From Rhodovibrio salinarum DSM 9154 (GTDB lineage Bacteria; Pseudomonadota; Alphaproteobacteria; Kiloniellales; Rhodovibrionaceae), in assembly GCF_000515255.1 (NCBI RefSeq), contig NZ_KI911559.1, forward strand, positions 2,064,824 to 2,128,823: DNA of 64,000 bases, written 5' to 3'. Below the pieces are notes generated by a model. It did no database searches. It saw nothing but the letters and a program-made list of their open reading frames with translations, and had not been told where the DNA came from. Positions 36,878 to 45,758 of the stretch are shown in pieces. A program made the translations under genes and the position numbers. The first letter of the stretch is position 1. Each line of letters starts with the position of its first letter.

Positions 36878-37807
36878 ATGACTGTCACTACGCCAGAGGC
36901 TGCGGCTGCGCCGCGTCGACGCCGACGCGTCGGACCGAAGCTGCTGCCCTATCTGCTCAGCTTGCCGGCGCTCCTGGTGTGCATCGGCATTCTGATCCCG
37001 TTCTTCACCTCGGTGTTCTATTCCCTGCAGCGCTACCGGCTGAGCCAGCCGTGGGCGCGGCAGATGAACTGGGGCGAGAACTATCTCAATCTGCTCAGCG
37101 ATCCGTCCTTCTGGAACACCTTGAAGGTCTCGCTCAGCTATACCGTGCTGACGGTGGGGGTCGAGTTGGTTCTCGGCCTCGGGATCGCGCTCTTGCTGCA
37201 AAAGCGCACGAAGCTAAACAACTTCCTGTCGATCACGCTGCTGCTGCCGCTGATGACCGCGCCGGCGCTGGCGGCGTTGATGTGGAAGCTGATGACCAAC
37301 CCGAACTTCGGTGTCCTGAGCTATTTCGCCGGGGTGGTCGGGTTGGAGAACTTCAAGTGGGCGTCGTCGCCGGACACGGCGCTGTTCACCGTCGTGCTGG
37401 TCGACGTGTGGGTCTACACGCCGTTCATCATGATCCTGCTGCTTGCCGGGTTGCGTAGCCTGCCGCGCCAGCCTTTCGAGGCGGCGGCGCTGGACGGAGT
37501 GCCGCGCACCTTCGTGTTCTGGCGCATCACGCTGCCGATGCTGATGCCTTATATCCTGACCGCCTCGCTGTTCCGGATGCTGGAGTCCATCCAGCAGTTC
37601 GACATCCTCTACGCGATGACCCAGGGCGGCCCCGGCGACACGCTGACGGTGTTCCAGGTCGAGGCGTACCTGAACTTCTTCCAGTCGACGAACGTGGGCC
37701 GGTCGGCAGCGCTGCTGCTGATCCTCTGGGCGATCACGTTCGTGATCTCCAACAGCTTCATCAAGAACTGGCTACGGCTGCGCGAGAAAGCGCGCGGGGA
37801 GACCTGA
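36878..37807 (+). CDS. ABC sugar/polyol transporter permease 1
   Basis: A 309-residue MalF-like permease with six predicted helices, starting with a basic cytoplasmic segment (PRRRRRVGPKLLPYLLSLPA). The coupling motif is EAAALDGVPRTFVFWRITLP near residues 202-221. The CDS is followed after only four bases by the second permease. It forms the membrane channel with that partner. Confidence 0.92.
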   Translation: MTVTTPEAAAAPRRRRRVGPKLLPYLLSLPALLVCIGILIPFFTSVFYSLQRYRLSQPWARQMNWGENYLNLLSDPSFWNTLKVSLSYTVLTVGVELVLGLGIALLLQKRTKLNNFLSITLLLPLMTAPALAALMWKLMTNPNFGVLSYFAGVVGLENFKWASSPDTALFTVVLVDVWVYTPFIMILLLAGLRSLPRQPFEAAALDGVPRTFVFWRITLPMLMPYILTASLFRMLESIQQFDILYAMTQGGPGDTLTVFQVEAYLNFFQSTNVGRSAALLLILWAITFVISNSFIKNWLRLREKARGET

Positions 37808-37811
37808 GGCC

Positions 37812-38669
37812 ATGGAACACACAAGCATCCTGGAACGCCTGCTGCGGGCCGCCGCGCTCACCGTGATCGTCGTGTTCTTCATGTTCCCGATCGTCTGGAT
37901 CCTGCTGATGAGTGTGCAGACCAACGCGACGATCCTGAGCGACCCACCGACCCTGGCGTTCACGCCGACCCTATCGAACTACACGGCCCTGATTACGGGC
38001 CAGCTCGACACCCAGGCCGGCTCGCTGAACATCGAATTCATGCAGAACCTGGGCAACTCCGCGATCCTGTCGGTCTGCTCGGTCGTGGTCGCCTTGCTGC
38101 TGGGCGTGCCGGCGGCCTACGCCTTCGCCCGGCACCGTTTCCGCGGCAGCGAGGATATCGCCTTCACGCTGCTGTCCTTCCGTTTCGCGCCGCCGCTTCT
38201 GGTGGTGCTGCCGCTGTCGCTTTACTTCCAAGACATCGGTCTGGCGGACACCTATATCGGCCTGATCTGGGTCTACCAACTGATTTGCCTGCCGCTGATC
38301 CTCTGGATTGTTCGGGGCTACTTCGAGGACATCTCCCCGGACATCGAGCACGCCTACCGGATTTCCGGGCACAGTTGGCTGGCGACCTTCCGCAAGATTG
38401 CCCTGCCGTTGGCGGGACCGGGAATCGCGGCCGCGGGCCTGCTCGCGTTCATCTTCGCCTGGAACAACTTCGTGTTCGCGCTGGTGCTCGCCTCCGCCGA
38501 CAAGCAGCCGGTGACGGTCGGCGCGCTCGCCTTCGTCACCGCCTCCGGCATCCAGTACGGGCAGATCGCCGCGGCCATCGTGCTCGCGATCGCGCCGACG
38601 CTGGCCCTGGCGATCTACGCACAACGCTATCTCGTCGAGGGGCTCTCCCTCGGCGCCGTGAAAGGCTGA
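37812..38669 (+). CDS. ABC sugar/polyol transporter permease 2
   Basis: A 285-residue MalG-like permease with six helices. The coupling motif is EHAYRISGHSWLATFRKIAL near residues 179-198, where the usual EAA opening is EHA. The end TYxAQRYLVEGLSLGAVKG-like tail (AQRYLVEGLSLGAVKG) is the typical RGLTxGAVKG variant of MalG-family permeases. It is preceded by four bases and followed by three, indicating translational coupling. Confidence 0.92.
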   Translation: MEHTSILERLLRAAALTVIVVFFMFPIVWILLMSVQTNATILSDPPTLAFTPTLSNYTALITGQLDTQAGSLNIEFMQNLGNSAILSVCSVVVALLLGVPAAYAFARHRFRGSEDIAFTLLSFRFAPPLLVVLPLSLYFQDIGLADTYIGLIWVYQLICLPLILWIVRGYFEDISPDIEHAYRISGHSWLATFRKIALPLAGPGIAAAGLLAFIFAWNNFVFALVLASADKQPVTVGALAFVTASGIQYGQIAAAIVLAIAPTLALAIYAQRYLVEGLSLGAVKG

Positions 38670-38672
38670 GAC

Positions 38673-39791
38673 ATGGCAAGCATCGAACTCGACCGGATCA
38701 CGAAGCGCTTCAAGGACACCGTCGTCCTCGACGATGTCTCGCTCAGCGTGGAAGACGGCGAAACGCTGGCCCTGTTCGGGCCCTCGGGTGCCGGCAAGAC
38801 GATCCTGCTGCGCCTGCTCGCCGGCGTGATCGAGCCGGACGCCGGGCGCGTGCTGATCGGCGGCCACGACATGGCCGACGTCGCACCGGAGCACCGGCGT
38901 ATCGGGATGGCCTTCCAGAACTTCGCGCTGTTCCCGCACATGAGCGCGTTCGAGAACATCGCGAGCCCGTTGAAGGCCCGGCGGACGGCCGGCGCGGCGC
39001 TAAGCGAGGGCGTCGACAAGATCGCACGGCTACTGAAGATCGATCACGTGCTGACCCATTCACCGCGCGCCCTGTCGAACGGCCAGAAACAGCGTACCGC
39101 GCTGGCCCGTGCATTGGCGGGGGAGCCGGACGTGCTGCTGCTCGACGATCCGCTGCGCAACGTCGATGCCAAGCTGCGTTTCGAGATGCGTCTGGAACTG
39201 CCGCAGGTCCTGGCGCGCCAGCAGGCGACGGCGATCTACGTGACGCAGGACTACAAGGAGGCGATGGCGCTCGGCGACCGGATCGCGGTGCTGTCGGGCG
39301 GGCGGATCGTGCAGGTCGGCAAGCCGGAAGACATCTATCTGACCCCGGCGGACGTGGAAACCGCCCAGCTATTCGGCGACCCCACCATCAACCTGTTGGA
39401 CGTGACGCCCGAACTGGACGACCGCGGCCCGTTCGTTTGCTTGTCCGATCGGCGCATGCCGCTCGATCCCGGCCTGCGCCACGCCGTTGGGCGGAAGTGC
39501 CGGATCGGCATGCGGGCGGAGGCGATCCGCTTTGTCGGGCCGGACGACCCCGGCGCCATCGCGGTCACGGTCGAGGCGGAGACCCCGTTGAATGAGAAGG
39601 CGGTCACCCTGACCGTTACCAAGCGTGGTCGGGAAATTCTCGTCTCGCGCCCCTCCGAAACGCAGGGCCCGAGTGACACGGCCACGCACATCGCGATCGA
39701 TACGGCCCACGCGCTCCTGTTCGATCGCGACAGCGGTCAGCGGATCGCGCCCGGTGCGGCGGCAGATCAGCAGGCGGGGGCGGCGGCATGA
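38673..39791 (+). CDS. ABC transporter ATPase A with degenerate catalytic residues
   Basis: A 372-residue importer ATPase. Walker A (GPSGAGKT, 36-43) and the Q-loop (Gln82) are intact. The signature is LSNGQ (134-138) instead of LSGGQ, the Walker B catalytic Glu is Asp159 (VLLLDDP), and the H-loop His is Gln192 (YVTQDY). The C-terminal part is a TOBE-type domain. It overlaps the second ATPase gene by four bases. Known two-ATPase importers use one competent and one weak site; these changes suggest ATPase A is the weak hydrolysis half. Confidence 0.9.
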   Translation: MASIELDRITKRFKDTVVLDDVSLSVEDGETLALFGPSGAGKTILLRLLAGVIEPDAGRVLIGGHDMADVAPEHRRIGMAFQNFALFPHMSAFENIASPLKARRTAGAALSEGVDKIARLLKIDHVLTHSPRALSNGQKQRTALARALAGEPDVLLLDDPLRNVDAKLRFEMRLELPQVLARQQATAIYVTQDYKEAMALGDRIAVLSGGRIVQVGKPEDIYLTPADVETAQLFGDPTINLLDVTPELDDRGPFVCLSDRRMPLDPGLRHAVGRKCRIGMRAEAIRFVGPDDPGAIAVTVEAETPLNEKAVTLTVTKRGREILVSRPSETQGPSDTATHIAIDTAHALLFDRDSGQRIAPGAAADQQAGAAA

Positions 39792-40915
39792 GCGATCCGA
39801 TCCTTTCCATCGCGCAGGTCGACAAGGTCTACAACCCCGGCAGCGCGCGCGCCGTCCACGCGGTTCAGGCGCTCGACATGGAGGTCGCGGCGGGCGAGAT
39901 CGTGGCGCTGCTGGGGTCTTCCGGCTGCGGCAAGACCTCGACCCTGCGCATGATCGCCGGCTTCGAGGAGGTCAGTGCCGGGACGATCATGCTGAATGGT
40001 CGCGCGATCCATCGTCTGCCGCCGGCCAAGCGCGGCGTCGCGATGGCATTCGAAGGCTATTCGCTCTATCCGCCGCTGACGGTACGCGAGAACATCGCCT
40101 TCGCGCTCAAGTCCAGCCGTTTCAAGCGCGAAGAGGTGAGCCGCCGGGTCGAGGAGGTGGCGGACATTCTGGAGCTGTCCGACGTGCTGGATCGCTATCC
40201 GGCCGCGATCTCCGGCGGTCAGCAGCAGCGCGCCAGCCTGGGACGGGCTTTGATCCGCGATGCCGACCTGCACCTGCTGGACGAACCGATGGGCCAGTTG
40301 GAACCGCGGTTGCGCGCGCTGCTGCGCGGTCGGATCAAGCACTTCATCAAGGAACGCGGCCTGACCGCGATCCTGGTGACCCACGACCAGACCGAGGCCA
40401 ATGCGCTCGCGGACCGGATCGCGGTGATGGAGGGCGGGTGCCTGCAGCAGTTCGCCAGTCCGGCAGAGCTCAAGGATCAGCCCGCGAACCTGTTCACCGG
40501 CACGTTCATCGGCGAGCCACCGATGAACGTGCTGCCCGCGCGGGCCACGGCGGCGGATGGCGAGGTCCGGTTGCGCCTTCAGGACGGGACGGAACTGCGT
40601 TACGCCGAGGCCGATTTCGCCCCGGGGGTGCATGCGCGCATCGCGTCTTGCGATCGGGTGACGTTGGGCGTTCGGCCGCACGCGGTGCACTTGACCGGGG
40701 CCGGGGCACCGGCGCGTGTGGTTGCCAACCAATGGCTGGGCGATCAGTCGCACATCGTGGCCGACTTCGCCGGTGACACGCTGGTGATGGTCGAGCATGA
40801 CCGGCAGCCGGTTAGCCACGGTGATGAGATCGCGGTGACGATCCAGGCCAAGGACCTGCATCTGTTCGATGCCGAGACGGGGGCCGCCTTGATGCACGGC
40901 GGGGGTCAGGCATGA
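39788..40915 (+). CDS. ABC transporter ATPase B, likely hydrolytic partner
   Basis: A 375-residue ATPase that should pair with ATPase A. Walker A GSSGCGKT (43-50), signature ISGGQ (141-145), Walker B LHLLDEP with Glu166, and H-loop His199 (LVTHDQ) are intact. However, the Q-loop Gln is Glu89 (MAFEGYSLYPP) and the D-loop reads GQLEPRL. A TOBE-type domain follows (GVRPHAVHLTG). It overlaps its neighbours on both sides by four bases (ATGA). The substitutions complement those of ATPase A, pointing to an asymmetric heterodimer. Confidence 0.9.
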   Translation: MSDPILSIAQVDKVYNPGSARAVHAVQALDMEVAAGEIVALLGSSGCGKTSTLRMIAGFEEVSAGTIMLNGRAIHRLPPAKRGVAMAFEGYSLYPPLTVRENIAFALKSSRFKREEVSRRVEEVADILELSDVLDRYPAAISGGQQQRASLGRALIRDADLHLLDEPMGQLEPRLRALLRGRIKHFIKERGLTAILVTHDQTEANALADRIAVMEGGCLQQFASPAELKDQPANLFTGTFIGEPPMNVLPARATAADGEVRLRLQDGTELRYAEADFAPGVHARIASCDRVTLGVRPHAVHLTGAGAPARVVANQWLGDQSHIVADFAGDTLVMVEHDRQPVSHGDEIAVTIQAKDLHLFDAETGAALMHGGGQA

Positions 40916-42468
40916 GCGGCCCGATCCTGATCGGTCTCGACGCCGGGACGTCCGTGATCAAGGCGGTCGCATTCACCGCGGACGGCCAGCAGCTCGCGGT
41001 CGCCAGCCAGCCGAACGATTACCGTATCGGCCCTGATGGTGCGGCCGAACAGGACATGCACCGCACGTGGCGCAACGTCGTGGCCGTGCTGCAGGACCTG
41101 CTGGCCGACGCGCCAGAAGTGGCGGCGCGGGCTGCCGTGCTTGCGGTGACGGGGCAGGGCGACGGCTGCTGGCTGATCGATGGGGACGGTGAGCCGGTGC
41201 ATGACGGGTTGCTTTGGCTCGATGCGCGTGCGGCCGGGGAAGCGCGGGCGGTCGATACGGGCCCGGGTGCGGAGACCGTCTACCGAACGACCGGCACCGG
41301 GATGAACGGCTGTCAGATGCGGGCGCAGCTACGGTGGTTGCGCCGGCACATGCCGGATCAGGTCCAGCGTGCGGCGACCGCCCTGCATCCCAAGGACTGG
41401 CTCTACTATCGCCTCACCGGCGAGCGGGCGACCTGTCCGAGCGAGGGGGTGTTTACCTTTGGCGATTTCCGGACCCGCGATTATTCGCCCGATGTGCTGG
41501 CGGCACTGGAGCTGACGGATCTGGGCCATCTTCTCCCGCCGATAGTTGACGGGACATGTCAGTCGGCATCGCTGGCCGGCGCGGCGGCGGCGGAAACCGG
41601 CCTACCGCAGGGGCTACCGGTGGTCCTGGGGTATGTCGATGTGGTCTGCGCGGCGCTCGGCGGCGGGCTCTACGAACCCACGACACGACCGGGTCTGACC
41701 ATCCTTGGCTCGACCGGCGTGCACATCGATTTTGCGGCGACGGCCGAGGATGTGCATCTGAACGCGCGGCGCTGCGGCTATACCATGGCGCTGCCCGGGA
41801 CGGCGTGCGCGCAGATGCAGACCAACATGGCGGCGACCCTGAACATCTGCTGGCTGCGCGACCTCGCCGCGGAGGTCCTGTCGTTGGCAGAAAAGGCCCC
41901 GGAGCCGGAGGAGTTGCTGACCGCCCTCGACGGCCAGGTTATCAACGCGCGGCCTGGGGCGGCCCTGTTCCACCCCTACATCTCGACCGCGGGTGAGCGG
42001 GGCCCGTTTACCGATCCGCACGCCCGGGCCAGCTTCACCGGGTTGGATCATACCATCGGTTTCGCCGATCTGATGCGTAGCGTTTACGAGGGGCTCGCGC
42101 TGTCGGCGCGCGACTGCTACGTGGCGATGGGGCCGATCCCATCCGAAATCCGATTGACCGGCGGGGCGGCGCGATCGGCGGCCATGCGGGCCATCCTGGC
42201 GGCGGTGCTGGACCGGCCGGTGCGCGTGGCCGATCGGGCGGAAAGCGGCGCGGCCGGCGCCTGCATGATCGCCGCCGTGCAACAGGGCCTCTATCCCGAC
42301 ATGTCGGCCTGCGCGGCGGCTTGGGTGACGCCTTATCTCGGCGCGCCCGAGATGCCCGATGCGCAGCTTGCTGGCACCTACGAGCCCTTGTTCCAGGGCT
42401 ACCTCGAGACCCGGCAGGCGTTGGCCCCCGTATGGCCGCGCATGGCCGAACTGCGGAGCATGTCATGA
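40912..42468 (+). CDS. FGGY-family carbohydrate kinase, EryA-like
   Basis: A 518-residue ATP-dependent kinase of the FGGY family. The phosphate-binding motif is LIGLDAGTSVIKAVAF (residues 6-21) and the second ATP motif is IRLTGGAARSAAMRAILAAV. The segments AVTGQGDGCWLI, LHPKDWLYYRLTG and CAQMQTNMAATLNICWL match the erythritol-kinase (EryA) branch as I remember it, more than glycerol or xylulose kinases. It would phosphorylate the imported polyol or sugar. It overlaps both neighbours by four bases. The exact substrate is not decided. Confidence 0.85.
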   Translation: MSGPILIGLDAGTSVIKAVAFTADGQQLAVASQPNDYRIGPDGAAEQDMHRTWRNVVAVLQDLLADAPEVAARAAVLAVTGQGDGCWLIDGDGEPVHDGLLWLDARAAGEARAVDTGPGAETVYRTTGTGMNGCQMRAQLRWLRRHMPDQVQRAATALHPKDWLYYRLTGERATCPSEGVFTFGDFRTRDYSPDVLAALELTDLGHLLPPIVDGTCQSASLAGAAAAETGLPQGLPVVLGYVDVVCAALGGGLYEPTTRPGLTILGSTGVHIDFAATAEDVHLNARRCGYTMALPGTACAQMQTNMAATLNICWLRDLAAEVLSLAEKAPEPEELLTALDGQVINARPGAALFHPYISTAGERGPFTDPHARASFTGLDHTIGFADLMRSVYEGLALSARDCYVAMGPIPSEIRLTGGAARSAAMRAILAAVLDRPVRVADRAESGAAGACMIAAVQQGLYPDMSACAAAWVTPYLGAPEMPDAQLAGTYEPLFQGYLETRQALAPVWPRMAELRSMS

Positions 42469-43505
42469 GCGTGGACGTCGCGATCATCGGCGATCGCTTC
42501 ATGTTGTCTGAACTGTTCGCCGAGGCCCTGACCAAGGCATGCGGAACCGCGGTGCGATGCCGCGGCCTTGACCTCGAGTGGCCGGACGCGCCGATGCAGC
42601 ACGGCTACGCGGAGCCGGGGATGGGCGGTCTGAAGGAGTATCTGGGCGATCCCGAGCAGGTGATCGACCACATCGGTACTGCCCCGATCCTGGTCACCCA
42701 TCTGGCGCCCCTGTCGCAGGAGATGTTTGCCCGTCTGAACGGTCTGGAGCTGGTGGCGGTCTCGCGCGGCGGGCCGGTCAACATCGATATGGCGGCCGCG
42801 CGGGCCCGCGGCGTGAAGGTGGTCAACGCCCCCGGCCGCAACGCCTCCGCTGTGGCAGAGTTTACGATCGGTGCGATTCTGGCCGAAACCCGCAAGATCA
42901 CGCGTGGTCACGATGCGCTGCGCGCGGGCACCTGGCGTGGTGACCTGTATCGCGCCGACACGACCGGGGAGGAGCTGTCGGCCCTGACGGTCGGGGTGAT
43001 CGGCTATGGCGCGATCGGCACGCGGGTCGTCCGGCTGCTGCGCGCGTTCGGGGCCCGGGTTCTGGTCGCCGACCCCTACGTTCAGTTGGACCCGGTCGAC
43101 GTCGCAGATGGCGTGGAACTGGTCGACCGGGCGCGGCTGCTGTCGGAGTCCGACGTGGTCACGCTGCATGCGCGCGTGACCGAGGAAACGACCGGGTTCA
43201 TCGATGCCGCGGCTTTCGCCGCGATGAAGCCCGGTGCGGTCTTCGTCAACACCGCGCGCGGGCCGATGGTCGACTACGACGCGCTGCACGATGCCTTGGC
43301 ACGTGGGCATCTGGGGGGCGCGATGCTGGAAACCTTCGCGGTCGAGCCCGCGCCGGCCGATTGGCCGCTGCTGCGGCTGCCCAACGTCACCCTGACCCCG
43401 CACATCGCCGGGGCATCCCTGACCACCGTTAAACGCGCGGCCAGCATGGCAGCCGAGGAGGTGCGCCGGCACCTTGCCGGCGAGCCGCCGCGCAACCCGT
43501 GCTAA
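42465..43505 (+). CDS. D-isomer-specific 2-hydroxyacid dehydrogenase
   Basis: A 346-residue NAD(P)-dependent dehydrogenase related to phosphoglycerate dehydrogenase. The Rossmann motif is VGVIGYGAIGTRVV. The catalytic Arg lies in SRGGPVNID-to-VNTARGPMVD territory, the Glu in LETFAVEP and the His in LTPHIAGAS. Its presence means the pathway either makes a hydroxyacid or must remove one, for example glycolate or glycerate formed from an aldehyde released by an aldolase. The start ATG overlaps the kinase stop (ATGA). Confidence 0.88.
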   Translation: MSVDVAIIGDRFMLSELFAEALTKACGTAVRCRGLDLEWPDAPMQHGYAEPGMGGLKEYLGDPEQVIDHIGTAPILVTHLAPLSQEMFARLNGLELVAVSRGGPVNIDMAAARARGVKVVNAPGRNASAVAEFTIGAILAETRKITRGHDALRAGTWRGDLYRADTTGEELSALTVGVIGYGAIGTRVVRLLRAFGARVLVADPYVQLDPVDVADGVELVDRARLLSESDVVTLHARVTEETTGFIDAAAFAAMKPGAVFVNTARGPMVDYDALHDALARGHLGGAMLETFAVEPAPADWPLLRLPNVTLTPHIAGASLTTVKRAASMAAEEVRRHLAGEPPRNPC

Positions 43506-43521
43506 CCGAGAGGAGCTATCG

Positions 43522-44223
43522 ATGAAACAGGAAGAACGCGAGCTACGCCAGGCGATCTGCGAGCAGGCGCGCTGGATGAACGACAGCGGCCTGAACCAGG
43601 GCACTTCGGGCAATATCTCCGCCCGGTTCGAGGATCGGATGCTGATCACGCCTTCGGCCACACCTTATGCCGAAATGCAGCCGGAGATGATCACTGCCAT
43701 GCCCTTGGAAGGCGACTACGGTGCCTGGGAGGGGCCGCTGAAGCCCTCGACCGAATGGCGCTTCCACCTCGACATTCTGCGCGCCCGACCCGATACCGGG
43801 GCGGTCGTGCACACCCACTCCACCTATGCCACCACGCTGGCGATCACCGGGCGCGAGATCCCGGCCTGCCACTACATGATGGCAGCCTTCGGCGGCATGA
43901 CCATCCGCTGCGCCCCCTATGCCACCTTCGGGACCAAGGAACTATCGGAAAACGCGATCCAGGCGCTGGAAGGCCGTACCGGTTGCCTGCTCGCCAACCA
44001 TGGCATGATCGCCACGGGCGCAAATCTGGCCAAGGCGATGTGGCTGGCCGTCGAGCTGGAGACGATCGCCAAGCAGTATTACCTCAGCCTGCTGATCGGT
44101 GGCCCGAACCTGCTGAACGAAGACCAGATCGCCGAAACGGCGAAATCCTTCGGCTCCTACGGCGTGCAGGATGATTACAAGCGTATTCAGTCGGACGCCG
44201 ACCAAGCCGCGCGCGTCGAGTAG
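43522..44223 (+). CDS. Class II aldolase/epimerase family protein (FucA/AraD-like)
   Basis: A 233-residue zinc enzyme of the fuculose-phosphate-aldolase/ribulose-phosphate-epimerase family. The metal ligands are the HTH pair in AVVHTHSTYATTL and the later His in LLANHGMIATG. The N-terminal GLNQGTSGNISAR is the phosphate-binding segment. It would cleave or epimerise a ketose phosphate made by the kinase and flavoprotein. A strong ribosome site (GAGAGGAG) precedes it, so it may be translated well. Confidence 0.9.
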   Translation: MKQEERELRQAICEQARWMNDSGLNQGTSGNISARFEDRMLITPSATPYAEMQPEMITAMPLEGDYGAWEGPLKPSTEWRFHLDILRARPDTGAVVHTHSTYATTLAITGREIPACHYMMAAFGGMTIRCAPYATFGTKELSENAIQALEGRTGCLLANHGMIATGANLAKAMWLAVELETIAKQYYLSLLIGGPNLLNEDQIAETAKSFGSYGVQDDYKRIQSDADQAARVE

Positions 44224-44234
44224 GGGAGGGCGCG

Positions 44235-45758
44235 ATGCCTGCGCACGCGGGGGACAAAAGCGACGTCGATTTGCTGGTCATCGGCGGCGGCGTCAACGGC
44301 GCGGGCGTTGCCCGCGATGCGGCCGGACGTGGGCTGCGTGTGCTGCTGTGCGAGAAGGGCGATCTTGCCGAAGGCACCTCGTCGCGCTCCGGCAAGTATA
44401 TCCATGGCGGCCTGCGTTACCTGGAATATTACGAGTTCCGTCTGGTGCGCGAGGCGCTGATCGAGCGGGAAGTCCTGTTGGCCGCCGCGCCGCATATCGT
44501 CTGGCCGATCCCGCTGGTCTTGCCGCACAGCCCCGAGCAGCGGCCGCGCTGGCTGATCCGCCTCGGGCTGTTCCTGTACGACCATCTGGGCGGACGCAAG
44601 AAGCTCCCCGCGACCCGGGCGCTCGACCTGCGGACGGCGCCCGAGGGCAAGCCGTTGCGGGCCCAGTTCACCAAGGGGTTTGAATACGCGGATTGCTGGG
44701 TCGACGACGCCCGGCTGGTGATCCTGAACGCGGTCGATGCCGCCCGTCATGGGGCGGAGGTGGTGACCCGGACGGCCTGTACTTCTGCCCGCCGCGAGGA
44801 GGGGGGCTGGCGCGCGGAGCTGCGGGACGAGACCAGCGGTGCGACGCGGGAGGTGCGGGCGCGCGCGATCGTGAACACAGCCGGTCCGTGGGTCGAGAAG
44901 GTGTTGACCTCGGTCGCGGGGATCAACACCAGCTATCGCGTCCGGCTGGTCAAGGGCAGCCACATCGTTACCAAGCGCTGGTGGGAGGGGGACCACGGTT
45001 ACGTCCTGCAGAACACCGACCGGCGGATCATCTTCGTCAATCCCTACCAGGACGATCTGGCGTTGATCGGCACGACCGACATTCCCTTCGATGGTCAGCC
45101 GGAGGACGTTGCGATCGATGCCGACGAGATCAGCTACCTGCTGGGCATTCTCAACCGCTATTTCGAGGTCGAGCTGACGCCGGCGGACGTGCTCAGCAGC
45201 TTTTCCGGCGTGCGTCCGCTGTTCGACGACGGCACGGAGAACGCGTCCGCGGTGACGCGTGACTATTCGTTCGAGCTGGACGGCGGTCACGGCGCGCGCG
45301 CGCCGATCCTGTCCGCTTTCGGCGGCAAGATTACCACTTACCGCAAGCTCTCCGAGCATGCCCTGGACCGCCTGGCGCACGTCTTCCCCGAGATGGGCGA
45401 TGCCTGGACGGAACGGGCCCCGCTGCCCGGCGGGGAGATGGCGGATGCGGACTTCGACAGCTGGTTCGCGGGGTTCAAGCAGCGTCATCCCTGGCTGCCG
45501 CACGACCTCGCGCTGCACTACGCCCGGCTGTACGGCAGCGATGCCGAGCAATTACTGTCCGGGGCAGGGTCCACCGAGGAGTTGGGGCAGCATTTCGGCC
45601 ACCTGTTCTATGAACGGGAGGCCCGCTGGCTGGTCGAGCGTGAGTGGGCGCGCACGCCCGACGACATCCTGGACCGACGGACCAAGCATGGGCTGTTCCT
45701 GAGCGAGAACGAGCGTGCCCGCTTTGCCGACTGGCTGGATCGGAGGGCGGCGGCGTGA
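44235..45758 (+). CDS. FAD-dependent polyol-phosphate dehydrogenase, GlpD/EryB-like
   Basis: A 507-residue flavoprotein of the GlpD family. The FAD-binding motif is DLLVIGGGVNGAGVARDAAG near residues 11-30, followed by the family segment GTSSRSGKYIHGGLRYLEYY. GlpD-type enzymes oxidise sn-glycerol-3-phosphate at the membrane and pass electrons to quinone; EryB does the same with erythritol-phosphate. In this operon, beside an EryA-like kinase, an EryB-like role on a polyol phosphate is more likely than a glycerol role. Its gene overlaps the next by four bases. Confidence 0.87.
   Translation: MPAHAGDKSDVDLLVIGGGVNGAGVARDAAGRGLRVLLCEKGDLAEGTSSRSGKYIHGGLRYLEYYEFRLVREALIEREVLLAAAPHIVWPIPLVLPHSPEQRPRWLIRLGLFLYDHLGGRKKLPATRALDLRTAPEGKPLRAQFTKGFEYADCWVDDARLVILNAVDAARHGAEVVTRTACTSARREEGGWRAELRDETSGATREVRARAIVNTAGPWVEKVLTSVAGINTSYRVRLVKGSHIVTKRWWEGDHGYVLQNTDRRIIFVNPYQDDLALIGTTDIPFDGQPEDVAIDADEISYLLGILNRYFEVELTPADVLSSFSGVRPLFDDGTENASAVTRDYSFELDGGHGARAPILSAFGGKITTYRKLSEHALDRLAHVFPEMGDAWTERAPLPGGEMADADFDSWFAGFKQRHPWLPHDLALHYARLYGSDAEQLLSGAGSTEELGQHFGHLFYEREARWLVEREWARTPDDILDRRTKHGLFLSENERARFADWLDRRAAA

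Noticed and set aside
44235-45758. Simple assignment as glycerol-3-phosphate dehydrogenase GlpD for glycerol use
   Set aside because: The operon lacks a glycerol facilitator and a glycerol-kinase-like gene; the kinase is EryA-like and two aldolases follow, so a polyol phosphate is the more likely substrate.
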